From positions 1 to 45,801 of the forward strand of contig CAMAWC010000024.1 in assembly GCA_945861875.1 (NCBI GenBank): a stretch of 45,801 nucleotides of DNA. The letters are read 5' to 3'. Below the pieces are notes generated by a model. That model did not search any database. It was not told where the DNA came from and was given only the letters and a program-made list of their open reading frames with translations. Both the position numbers and the translations under genes were made by a program. Positions 9,559 to 16,969 of this stretch are shown one piece after another; the stretch's first letter is position 1, and each line of letters opens with the position of its first letter. The DNA comes from Bordetella parapertussis. GTDB lineage: Bacteria; Pseudomonadota; Gammaproteobacteria; Burkholderiales; SG8-39.

Positions 9559-10311
9559 ATGAAATCCACGACGCTGACCTTCGCCGCATGCTCGCTGCTT
9601 GCTGTTTTTTTAATCGCGCACGCCGATGAAATCCGCGTGCTCTCGGGTGGCGCGGCCAAGGCACTGGTCGAACCGCTGGCCGCTTCCTTCTCCACCGGCG
9701 GCCACAAGGCCGGCGTCGAGTTCCAGCCCATGGGGCCGCTCACCGCGCGCCTGGCCAAGGGCGAGGCTATCGACATGGTGATCATCACCAGCGATGTGCT
9801 CGAGCGCCTTGAGGCCGAGGGCAAGCTGCCCAAAGGCATAGGCCGGCCCATCGCGCGCGTCGGCGTCGGTGTGGCGGTGAACGAAAAAGCCCCGGTGCCG
9901 GACATCTCAACGGCCGACGCCTTCAAGAAAACCGTGCTCGCGGCCAAGTCCGTCATTTATATCGACCCGAAAATCGGCACCAGCGGCAAGCATGTCGCCG
10001 AGGTGTTCGAGCGCCTGGGCATTGTCGACGCGGTCAAGCCCAAGCTCACGCTGGGCACCGGCGGCTACATCGTCGCCCCGGTCGGCCGCGGTGAGATTGA
10101 ACTGGGCATACACCAGATCAGCGAAATCATTCCCGTGCCTGGCGTACGCCTGGTCGGGCCGCTGCCGGCCGATTTGCAAAAGTACACGGTCTATGTGGCG
10201 GTGCCGGTGCCAGGAACGCCGCGCGCCGCCGCGGTCGATGCTTTCATCGCACACCTCACTGGCCCCAACGCCACCGCACGCCTCGCCGCTGCAGGCTACA
10301 CCGCGCCCTAG
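9559..10311 (+). CDS. Periplasmic ModA-like substrate-binding protein
   Basis: A 250-residue protein starting MKSTTLTFAACSLLAVFLIAHA, a signal peptide ending near residue 22. The mature part is a type II periplasmic binding fold of the molybdate-binding class: IRVLSGGAAKALVEPLAASF, PLTARLAKGEAIDMVIITSDVLERL, and IYIDPKIGTSGKHVAEVFERLG. I chose ATG 9559, ten codons after the first possible start, because AAGGGGAA precedes it and it begins the signal peptide. No modB or modC gene is adjacent, so it is an orphan and its ligand may not be molybdate. It directly follows alaS. Confidence 0.85.
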   Translation: MKSTTLTFAACSLLAVFLIAHADEIRVLSGGAAKALVEPLAASFSTGGHKAGVEFQPMGPLTARLAKGEAIDMVIITSDVLERLEAEGKLPKGIGRPIARVGVGVAVNEKAPVPDISTADAFKKTVLAAKSVIYIDPKIGTSGKHVAEVFERLGIVDAVKPKLTLGTGGYIVAPVGRGEIELGIHQISEIIPVPGVRLVGPLPADLQKYTVYVAVPVPGTPRAAAVDAFIAHLTGPNATARLAAAGYTAP

Positions 10312-10326
10312 TTTTACCCGAGGGCA

Positions 10327-10443
10327 TCGACTGGAAATGCCCTACTGGAGGTGAGACGGGGGTTTCGCCGAGAATTCTCGGCGCCCGTCGAACGGCTTCG
10401 GCCTACCCGCCGAAGCGCGCCCTGCAAGGGGGTTTCCGGTCGA
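10327..10443. repeat. Multi-hairpin palindromic element at a convergent junction
   Basis: Outer arms TCGACTGGAAA (10327-10337) and TTTCCGGTCGA (10433-10443) enclose a perfect 16-bp palindrome GCCGAGAATTCTCGGC (10367-10382) and a stem-loop with arms GCTTCGGC and GCCGAAGC (10395-10416). The outer arms resemble those at 2011-2043 and 6038-6078. It separates two convergent genes and probably terminates both. Confidence 0.7.
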
Positions 10444-10448
10444 CTGAA

Positions 10449-11450
10449 CTAAAATCCGATGCGCTGCTTTTTCGCGCCGTTGCGTGTGTCCACCACATCG
10501 GCCTCGCGCACTTCGTCGCGGCCGGCAAGCTTGGCGTTGCCAAAGGCGTTGAGGATGACGCGGCGCATTTCGCGCGGGCCGAGTTCGGCGAGTTTTTCCA
10601 GAACGCCCGCCTCCAGCGCCTCGGGGAAACGCAGGCCCCACTGGTGGGCGCCGCGGATTTCGGTGTAAATCGACTGGGCGATGCGCATCGCGCCGTCGTG
10701 GTCCGGCGGCTCGATTTCGTAGACGTTCATGCGGTTCAAGATGGGCTCCGGTATGCGCGAGCTGTCGTTGGCGGTGGCGATCCACAGCATGCTCGAGGCA
10801 TCGAGCGGAATGTCGACGAATTCGTCGATGAAGTGGCTGGCGGTGTCGTGCTCCAGCAGCGAGTAGAGCGGGCCGAGGGCGTCAAACTGGCTGTCGCCGC
10901 CGGCCTTGTCGATCTCGTCGATCATCATCACCGGGTTGGCGTAGGTGCCGTGCAGGAAGGAGTCGAATACCTTGCCCGGCTTGGCGTTTTTCCATTGCGA
11001 AGAGGAGCCGGAGAGAATCCAGCCGGCGGTCATCGAACTCATCGAGACAAAACCGAAACCGGTGCCCAACATGCCGGCGACGCGTTTGCCAAAGTGGGTT
11101 TTGCCTATGCCCGGTTCGCCCAGCAGCAGCATCGGCATCAATTCGAGCGCGTCGTTGCTCGAAGTACACAGGGCGAGTTGCTTCCTGATGTCATCGAGCA
11201 CCTCGCCGAAGTTGGGCAGCTCTTCGTAGAGCTTGTCCATCGCCGGCAGGCCCGAGGGCTTGACGGTAAGGCGGGTGCCGCCGGTCTTGAGCATTTTTTC
11301 GTAGGTGGTCTTGAGCGCCTCGTTGGCCGAGGAGGGCAGCTCTTGCAGCGCGCGGTCAACCTGCGCGACATCGTAGACATCCTTGAACCCGGCGATCGGT
11401 AGCGTCATCGGGAAGTTCGTGCCCTTGGTGTCACAGGTGCCTACGCTCAT
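10449..11450 (-). CDS. Lon-type AAA+ ATPase without a protease domain
   Basis: A 333-residue protein with one AAA+ module. Walker A is GEPGIGKT (about residues 111-118), Walker B is VMMIDEID (about 174-181), sensor 1 is WIATAND, the arginine finger is in PILNRMNVYE, and sensor 2 is PREMRR. The core closely resembles the ATPase of Lon, but there is no Lon N-domain and no Ser-Lys peptidase, so it is more likely a remodelling or chaperone factor. I chose ATG 11450 because GGAGGAG lies nine bases upstream. It stands alone, convergent with the ModA-like gene, so context gives no partner. Confidence 0.85.
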   Translation of the reverse strand: MSVGTCDTKGTNFPMTLPIAGFKDVYDVAQVDRALQELPSSANEALKTTYEKMLKTGGTRLTVKPSGLPAMDKLYEELPNFGEVLDDIRKQLALCTSSNDALELMPMLLLGEPGIGKTHFGKRVAGMLGTGFGFVSMSSMTAGWILSGSSSQWKNAKPGKVFDSFLHGTYANPVMMIDEIDKAGGDSQFDALGPLYSLLEHDTASHFIDEFVDIPLDASSMLWIATANDSSRIPEPILNRMNVYEIEPPDHDGAMRIAQSIYTEIRGAHQWGLRFPEALEAGVLEKLAELGPREMRRVILNAFGNAKLAGRDEVREADVVDTRNGAKKQRIGF

Positions 11451-11758
11451 GAATGCACTCCTCCGCAAAGAATACGAATAAAAGCCATCCCTTAATCTGT
11501 ATCGACTGCCACGCAGGATCCATTAAGCGATAAACGAACCAAAATGCGCAAGGGATGACAGCACACCATGTGATTTATTTTTGCCGCCGGTGCTGCGGTG
11601 ACTGGCGCAAATAATTGGCACTCGCCTTTGCCGGCTGCCAGAGACGGCGCATTTGCGCGCCGTGCGAACCAGCGCAAAACGCCTCACCGCCGCACTCCCC
11701 GCCGGTGTGCTGCGCGTCCAAACGTGCCGCGAATCCAGCAGGCCGGGGAGGGCGGGGC
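11451..11758. other. Gene-free spacer upstream of the DAHP synthase leader
   Basis: No gene was found in this stretch. It must hold the promoter of the divergent AAA+ gene at its left end. Short frames on both strands lack family matches and ribosome-binding sites. Confidence 0.5.
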
Positions 11759-11787
11759 TTGCACGATGCCCGGGAACATGCTTGAAT
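11759..11787 (+). promoter_or_regulatory. Candidate promoter of the DAHP synthase leader
   Basis: TTGCAC (11759-11764) and TTGAAT (11782-11787) are 17 bases apart, just upstream of the leader peptide. The -10 is weak (two mismatches). Confidence 0.4.
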
Positions 11788-11806
11788 GGCGTCGGAAATA
11801 ACCATT

Positions 11807-11872
11807 ATGTATCGCACCTACGACTTTTATTTTTGCAGCTTTTCCCAGCCGCCGGCGGAGGGAACGAGCTAG
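11807..11872 (+). CDS. Tyr/Phe-rich leader peptide of the DAHP synthase gene
   Basis: A 21-residue frame starting MYRTYDFYFCSF. Three Tyr and three Phe codons fall within the first twelve codons, a density typical of attenuator leader peptides such as pheL. A weak GGAA ribosome site lies nine bases upstream. The stop codon (11870-11872) is 23 bases before the Rho-independent terminator (11896-11930), and the DAHP synthase gene follows. Ribosome stalling at these codons when Tyr or Phe is scarce would leave GGCGG (11854-11858) free to pair with CCGCC (11898-11902), preventing the terminator. The peptide itself needs no function. The regulatory model is inferred from arrangement. Confidence 0.75.
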   Translation: MYRTYDFYFCSFSQPPAEGTS

Positions 11873-11895
11873 CCTCGTACGCGCAATACCCGAAA

Positions 11896-11930
11896 AACCG
11901 CCAGCGCCACCCGCCTGGCGGTTTTTTTTT
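11896..11930 (+). terminator. Attenuator terminator before the DAHP synthase gene
   Basis: Nine-base arms AACCGCCAG (11896-11904) and CTGGCGGTT (11915-11923) enclose ten bases and run into a tract of eight to nine T. It is a textbook Rho-independent terminator, placed 66 bases before the DAHP synthase ATG and after the leader peptide, with no gene upstream on this strand to terminate. Confidence 0.85.
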
Positions 11931-11996
11931 ACCCCGCCAGGTTTAGCACCCGGGCAGGCACAGACCAACCCGAACCAGCATTGAAAGCAGGCAATC

Positions 11997-13118
11997 ATGA
12001 CCAGCATCATCGACAACCACTCCGTCCCCGCCGCCGCCGACAAGATGTCGCGCACCGACGACGAGCGCATCGAAAAAATCATTCCGCTGCCGCCGCCGGA
12101 GCACCTGATCCGCTTTTTCCCCATCGAAGACTCGTCGGCGGAGGAGCTGGTAGCGCAAACCCGGCGCGACGTCAGCGGCATCATCCACGGCCAGAGCGAC
12201 CGCCTGCTGGTGGTGATCGGTCCGTGTTCCATCCACGATCCGGAGGCGGCGGTCGAATACGCGCGGCGACTGGCCGCAGAGCGCCAGCGGCATTTTGGCG
12301 AGCTCGAGGTGGTGATGCGCGTGTATTTCGAAAAGCCGCGCACCACGGTGGGTTGGAAGGGCCTCATCAACGACCCGTACCTGAACGGCAGCTTCCGCAT
12401 CAACGAGGGCCTGCGCGTGGCACGTGACCTGCTGGTGCGCATCAATCAACTGGGTGTGCCGGCCGGCTGCGAGTTCCTCGATGTCATTTCGCCACAATAC
12501 ATTGGTGATCTGGTGAGCTGGGGCGCCATCGGCGCGCGCACCACCGAAAGCCAGGTGCATCGTGAGCTTGCCTCCGGCCTGTCGGCGGCGGTGGGTTTCA
12601 AGAACGGCACCGATGGCAACGTCAGGATCGCTGTTGATGCCATTCTTGCCGCGAGGCAAAAACACCATTTCCTGTCGGTGCACAAAAGCGGCCAGGTGGC
12701 CATTGTCGAGACGCGCGGCAACGATGACTGCCACATCATCCTGCGCGGCGGCAAGACGCCCAACTACGACGCGGCGAGCGTCGAGGCGGCGGCAAAAGAC
12801 CTGGCCCGCGCCGGGCTGGAGCAACGTCTTATGGTCGACTGCAGTCACGCCAACAGTTCCAAGGACTACCGCCGTCAGAGCGAGGTTGCGGCCGATATCG
12901 GCCGGCAGATCGCCGGCGGCGAGCGGCGCATCATCGGACTGATGATCGAATCGCACCTGGTCGCCGGACGTCAGGACCTTGAGCCGGGCAAGCCGCTGAC
13001 CGCGCTTACCTATGGCCAGAGCATCACCGATGGCTGCCTCGGCTGGGAAGAGAGCGTCAAGCTGCTCGACGCTCTTGCCCTGGCGGTCAAAGCGCGACGC
13101 AAGCTCAAGGCGGGGTGA
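11997..13118 (+). CDS. aroG: DAHP synthase (type I)
   Basis: 3-deoxy-D-arabino-heptulosonate 7-phosphate synthase condenses phosphoenolpyruvate with erythrose 4-phosphate, the first step of the shikimate pathway to Tyr, Phe and Trp. The 373-residue protein has the type I alpha signatures: VVIGPCSIHDPEAAVEYA, MRVYFEKPRTTVGWKGL, GARTTESQVHRELASGLS, DCSHANSSKDY and LMIESHL. An N-terminal extension of about 30 residues precedes the conserved RFFPI region. The symbol aroG is used loosely, since the feedback specificity (Phe, Tyr or Trp) cannot be read. The upstream leader peptide and terminator suggest control by charged tRNA-Tyr or tRNA-Phe. Confidence 0.95.
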   Translation: MTSIIDNHSVPAAADKMSRTDDERIEKIIPLPPPEHLIRFFPIEDSSAEELVAQTRRDVSGIIHGQSDRLLVVIGPCSIHDPEAAVEYARRLAAERQRHFGELEVVMRVYFEKPRTTVGWKGLINDPYLNGSFRINEGLRVARDLLVRINQLGVPAGCEFLDVISPQYIGDLVSWGAIGARTTESQVHRELASGLSAAVGFKNGTDGNVRIAVDAILAARQKHHFLSVHKSGQVAIVETRGNDDCHIILRGGKTPNYDAASVEAAAKDLARAGLEQRLMVDCSHANSSKDYRRQSEVAADIGRQIAGGERRIIGLMIESHLVAGRQDLEPGKPLTALTYGQSITDGCLGWEESVKLLDALALAVKARRKLKAG

Positions 13119-13206
13119 TTTTTCAAATCATGTCCGCGCGCCCTGTCCGCTGCAATGTCCGCCGGCCGGTTTGCATTCCCGCGGCCGCGCTGACGGCCGG
13201 CAAATT

Positions 13207-14811
13207 GTGTCCAACGAACTGAGCGGCCTGCGGCGCGGCTACGCCGCCGCCTTGATCCTCACGCTGGCCTTTCGCTTGTGGCTGGCGGCAGTGTTCCCGT
13301 TCACCGGTGACGAGGCGTATTTCACCTATTGGGGCGTGTTTGCCGAGGCCGGGTTCTACGATCATCCGCCGATGATCGGCTGGCTGCTCGCGCTGCTGCT
13401 CAAACTGTCGGCCGCCGAATGGGTGTTGCGCCTGCCTGCGGTGCTGCTGGCCCCGGCGCTTTCCCTGGTTGTGCTGGCCATGCTGCGGCCGTTCGACGAG
13501 GCGCGCGCCTGGCTTGCGGCGACGGCCTTTTTGCTGGTGCCGCTGGAGGTGTGGAACGTCTTTATCACCACCGATACACCGCTCGCCTTGTGGTCGATTT
13601 TGTCGGTCGCTGCGTTCGGTTCGGCGCTGCGTGCGGGCGACGGTGCGCCCGGCCCGCGCAGCTTCAGCTGGTTTGTGCTGGCCGGCGTGTTCCTCGGGCT
13701 GGCATTGCTGTCAAAATATTTTGCCGGCCTGCTCGCCATTGCCTACGGTGTCTACGCCCTGGTGTCGCCGCGTCGCGACAAACCCTGGCGCGGCGTGCTG
13801 CTTGTCTGGGCGGTGGCGCTGCCCTTTCTTGGTTTCAATTTTTTATGGAACTACGAGAACTGCTGGGCCAATCTGATGTTCAACCTGTACAACCGTCACG
13901 GCGATGCCGGCTGGTCGTGGCGCACGCCCCTGCTCTACCTGGCGAGCGTGCTCTATGCACTCTCGCCGGTGGCGTTGCTGCAACTGCTGCGCGGACAGGG
14001 CGGTCCCGCACTGCCCGCCGACGACAAATTGCTGCGTTTTATTTTTGTCTGCACCGCGTTTCCGTTTGTCGCGTTCGCCGCGCTGTCACTGGTCAAGCAG
14101 ATCGGCCTGCACTGGGTGCTGTCTTTTGTGCCGGTAGCGTTTGTTTTTTTCGGCCTGCTGCTGTCGCGCGCGCAGCTGGCGCGCTCGGTAATGTATCTGG
14201 GCTGTTTCAGCCTGCTGCATGTGAGCGCGGTGCTGGTCGTTGCCAACCTGCCGCTGGAGACCTGGAAAAATACGCGCATTTACGATGGCCTGGTCTATAC
14301 GGTCGAGACCGATCAGCTGGTGCAGGCTTTGCGCCCCTATGCCGCGGAGTTTGAAATGGCCGCCGATGGCTATTCGCCGGCGGTGACCATTTCCTATCAT
14401 GCCGCGCGTGCCGGGCTGAAGGGCGCGGCCTTGCGGCACGGCGACGACACTGCAGCCTGGCGGCGCAATTATTTTCTGGTCTTTGGCAGCGCTTCATCGC
14501 ATGCGCGGCACGACGACATCCTCACCGATTTTCGCGCGCTTGGCGGCAGAAACATCCTGGTGTTGCGCAAAAATGCACCGCAGCCGGGTGAGTACGCGGC
14601 TTATTTTAAAACAGTCGAGGAGCGGCGCATTGTGGTGCGCGGCGTCACCTATCATCTGGTGCTCGGCCGCGGCTTTGATTACGCCGTTTATCGCGAGCGC
14701 GTCCTGGCACCGCTGGCCGCGCGCTATTACCGCATACCGGCCTATCTGCCGCAGGGGCATTGTGATTTTTGCCAGCGCTATCTGGCACAACCCTATTGTC
14801 CGGTGCGCTGA
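13207..14811 (+). CDS. ArnT/GT39-like membrane glycosyltransferase
   Basis: A 534-residue protein with about ten membrane helices and the GT-C fold. The first periplasmic loop carries the acidic motif FTGDEAYFTYWG, then FYDHPPMIGWLL, and the second has FITTDTPLALW, followed by LLSKYFAGLL, all as in ArnT and protein mannosyltransferase-like enzymes that move a sugar from a polyprenyl phosphate to a periplasmic acceptor. A soluble C-terminal domain ends in a Cys-containing tail (CDFCQRYLAQPYCPVR). I chose GTG 13207 because the conserved sequence begins there; upstream residues overlap the DAHP synthase gene. A UbiA-family gene follows 18 bases later. Donor and acceptor are unknown. Confidence 0.8.
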   Translation: MSNELSGLRRGYAAALILTLAFRLWLAAVFPFTGDEAYFTYWGVFAEAGFYDHPPMIGWLLALLLKLSAAEWVLRLPAVLLAPALSLVVLAMLRPFDEARAWLAATAFLLVPLEVWNVFITTDTPLALWSILSVAAFGSALRAGDGAPGPRSFSWFVLAGVFLGLALLSKYFAGLLAIAYGVYALVSPRRDKPWRGVLLVWAVALPFLGFNFLWNYENCWANLMFNLYNRHGDAGWSWRTPLLYLASVLYALSPVALLQLLRGQGGPALPADDKLLRFIFVCTAFPFVAFAALSLVKQIGLHWVLSFVPVAFVFFGLLLSRAQLARSVMYLGCFSLLHVSAVLVVANLPLETWKNTRIYDGLVYTVETDQLVQALRPYAAEFEMAADGYSPAVTISYHAARAGLKGAALRHGDDTAAWRRNYFLVFGSASSHARHDDILTDFRALGGRNILVLRKNAPQPGEYAAYFKTVEERRIVVRGVTYHLVLGRGFDYAVYRERVLAPLAARYYRIPAYLPQGHCDFCQRYLAQPYCPVR

Positions 14812-14829
14812 GCGCGCAGCCGGCCGTTC

Positions 14830-15729
14830 ATGTTTGCCAACCGCATGTTTGCCAATCTCTCGCGTCTGGCGCGACCCCATCAGTGGGTAAAAAACAGTTT
14901 TGTGCTGGTGGGTTTGCTGTTTGGCCACGCCTGGGGCGATACGACGACGCTGCGCGGCGTGGCACTGGTGTTCGCGGCGTTCTGCCTCGCATCGAGCGCC
15001 GTTTACGTATTTAACGACATCGCCGACCGCGAAGCGGACCGTGCGCACCCGCACAAACGCCGCCGCCCGATCGCCGCCGGTGAGGTTGACGTGGCCACTG
15101 CGTACCGGTTTTCCGGAATGCTCGCGCTGGCGGCACTGGCGCTGGCCTTGCCGGCCTCGCCGGCCGCGCTCTCCATTGTCGCCGCCTATCTCGCACTCAA
15201 CGTCGCCTACAGTCTCGGCCTCAAGCATGTGGTGATACTCGATGTGTTCATCATCGCCACCGGATTCATGCTGCGCATCCTCGCCGGAACGCTCGGTGTG
15301 GGTATCGCGCCCTCGCAGTGGTTGTTACTGTGCGGTCTGATGCTGACGGTATTTCTTGGTTTTGCCAAACGCCGTGCCGAATTGTTCGCATTGGAGGCCG
15401 GCAACCAGGAGCGTGGCGATCAGCGCAAGGTGCTGGCCGATTACAGTCCGGCCATTCTCGATCGCATGATCGCCGTCAGCGCCGCCGGCGTCATCGTCAG
15501 CTATGCCTTGTACACGGTGAGCGCCGAAACCGTGCGTATCCACGGCACCGACAAGCTGGTCTGGACGCTGCCATTCGTGCTCTACGGGGTGTTCCGTTAC
15601 CTGTGGCTGCTGCACCGCGAGGGCGGTGGCGGCGACCCGACACGCGAATTGCTGCACGATTGGCATTTGCTGGCGGCAAGCCTCGCCTGGCTGGCGGTCA
15701 CCTTGGGCGTGCTGTCCGGTGCGGTCTGA
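14830..15729 (+). CDS. UbiA-family prenyltransferase, DPPR-synthase-like
   Basis: A 299-residue membrane protein of the UbiA superfamily with two Asp-rich motifs: NDIADREADRAHPHKRRRPIAAG (residues about 62-84) and DVFIIATGFMLRILAG (about 138-153). The PHKRRRPIAAG form and the closing LLHDWHLL region match decaprenyl-phosphate phosphoribosyltransferases, which attach phosphoribose to polyprenyl phosphate for arabinose or ribose donors, better than quinone-pathway UbiA. It directly follows the GT-C enzyme, so I infer it makes the lipid-linked pentose that enzyme uses. The start ATG has a second ATG five codons on. Confidence 0.8.
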   Translation: MFANRMFANLSRLARPHQWVKNSFVLVGLLFGHAWGDTTTLRGVALVFAAFCLASSAVYVFNDIADREADRAHPHKRRRPIAAGEVDVATAYRFSGMLALAALALALPASPAALSIVAAYLALNVAYSLGLKHVVILDVFIIATGFMLRILAGTLGVGIAPSQWLLLCGLMLTVFLGFAKRRAELFALEAGNQERGDQRKVLADYSPAILDRMIAVSAAGVIVSYALYTVSAETVRIHGTDKLVWTLPFVLYGVFRYLWLLHREGGGGDPTRELLHDWHLLAASLAWLAVTLGVLSGAV

Positions 15730-15776
15730 CCGGCACCGGTGTTTGTCGCCTGAGTTGGTGTTTGTGAGACAGTGTT

Positions 15777-15805
15777 TTGTCGGGGCCGGCGCTTTGCTGC
15801 ATAAT
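15777..15805 (+). promoter_or_regulatory. Promoter of the cyclic-nucleotide-binding protein gene
   Basis: TTGTCG (15777-15782) and CATAAT (15800-15805) are 17 bases apart, 58 bases before the start codon. Confidence 0.55.
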
Positions 15806-15862
15806 CACCCCGTCCAGCACGGCCATCCGGCTGGCGCGGGCAGGGAGGATTGAAGCATCGTC

Positions 15863-16405
15863 ATGGCTGAAACAACCGAACGCATCCGCCTGCCGCATTT
15901 GGAATTGATGGGCGATGCCACGCAGTTCGCCAGCCAGATTCACGGCCTGATCATGTATTCGCCCTTGTTTGAGAACTTCAACCTGGCTGAAATCCGGCTG
16001 ATGAGCCACTTTATGCAGATGTATCGTGCCGAGCCGGGCATGGAAATCCTGCGCGAGGGCGAGGACGGCGATTTCATGATGCTGCTGATCGAGGGACACA
16101 TCGAAGTGTTCAAGCAGGATCGCTGGAATGCGCCGCGCCTGATCGCTGTCGTCGACCCGGGTAAAAGCCTGGGGGAGATGTCGATGATAGACGGGGAGCC
16201 GCGCTTTGCCAGTTGCATCGCCGCCGACACCTGCCAGATTGCGGTGCTCTCGCGCGAGAATCTCGCACGCATCATTCTCGAGCAACCGGTGCTCGGCTCC
16301 AAGGTGTTGATGGAGCTGGTGCTGATGCTGTCGCAGCGGCTGCGCCAGACCAGTGCGCGGCTGGTCAGTTACATGGACAAAGAGGGCGGGGGGCCGGCCG
16401 AATGA
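15863..16405 (+). CDS. Single-domain cyclic-nucleotide-binding protein
   Basis: A 180-residue protein consisting essentially of one cNMP-binding domain (about residues 35-150): LREGEDGDFMMLLIEGHIEVF, then LGEMSMIDGEPRFASCIAADTCQIAVLSRENL. The phosphate-binding cassette reads GEMSMIDGEPRFAS, close to the GExALxxxxPRxAT consensus. No helix-turn-helix follows, so it is unlikely to be a CRP-type DNA-binding regulator. It probably acts through protein contacts. It has its own promoter, and tctB starts about 100 bases downstream; a link to transport is not shown. Confidence 0.85.
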   Translation: MAETTERIRLPHLELMGDATQFASQIHGLIMYSPLFENFNLAEIRLMSHFMQMYRAEPGMEILREGEDGDFMMLLIEGHIEVFKQDRWNAPRLIAVVDPGKSLGEMSMIDGEPRFASCIAADTCQIAVLSRENLARIILEQPVLGSKVLMELVLMLSQRLRQTSARLVSYMDKEGGGPAE

Positions 16406-16503
16406 CCGTCCCGGGCCGGTTAAAATGTCAGTCTAATGACAGAGACCTGTGGCACAATTGCATCCTTGCCACCACACGGCAGGACGTTTGAGGAGACGTA
16501 ATA

Positions 16504-16968
16504 ATGATGAGCAAAGTAAAAAACGCCAAGGATTTCTGGGCCGGACTGATGTTCATAGCCTTCGGGCTGGCATTCATACTGGTATCGCGCAATTACGCCA
16601 TGGGTAGCGCGGTGCGCATGGGCCCAGCCTACTTTCCCACCATGCTTGGTTTCCTGCAACTGGCGCTCGGACTGGTGATTTTCGTGCGCGCCTTTCTGAG
16701 CAAGGTGGAAAACGGCGCGGTCGCCAAACTGCACATGAAGCCCCTATTCATTATTCTCGGCTCAGTGGTGCTGTTCGCGGTCCTGCTCAAACCGGCCGGC
16801 CTGGTCATCGCCATCTGCACCCTGATCATCGTGTCCACTTTCGGCGGCAGTGATTTCCGTTTGAAGGAGGTACTGATCTCGACCTTTATCCTGACTGCCG
16901 GATCGGTGCTGGTGTTCTATAAAGGACTGGGGCTGCCCTTTAACCTCTGGCCGGAACTGGGGAACTGA
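16504..16968 (+). CDS. tctB: Tripartite tricarboxylate transporter small subunit TctB
   Basis: A 154-residue protein with four membrane helices starting at FWAGLMFIAFGLAFILVSRNYAMG, with MGPAYFPTMLGFLQLALG, the usual TctB opening. TctB is the small membrane subunit of the TTT secondary transporters, which use a periplasmic receptor and an ion gradient. GAGGAG lies nine bases before the ATG. It is followed after one base by tctA. Confidence 0.93.
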   Translation: MMSKVKNAKDFWAGLMFIAFGLAFILVSRNYAMGSAVRMGPAYFPTMLGFLQLALGLVIFVRAFLSKVENGAVAKLHMKPLFIILGSVVLFAVLLKPAGLVIAICTLIIVSTFGGSDFRLKEVLISTFILTAGSVLVFYKGLGLPFNLWPELGN

Positions 16969-16969
16969 C

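Noticed and set aside
16450-16463. TGGCAC...TTGCA resembling a sigma-54 promoter before tctB
   Set aside because: The two boxes are only two bases apart instead of the required five, so the GG-GC spacing is wrong.
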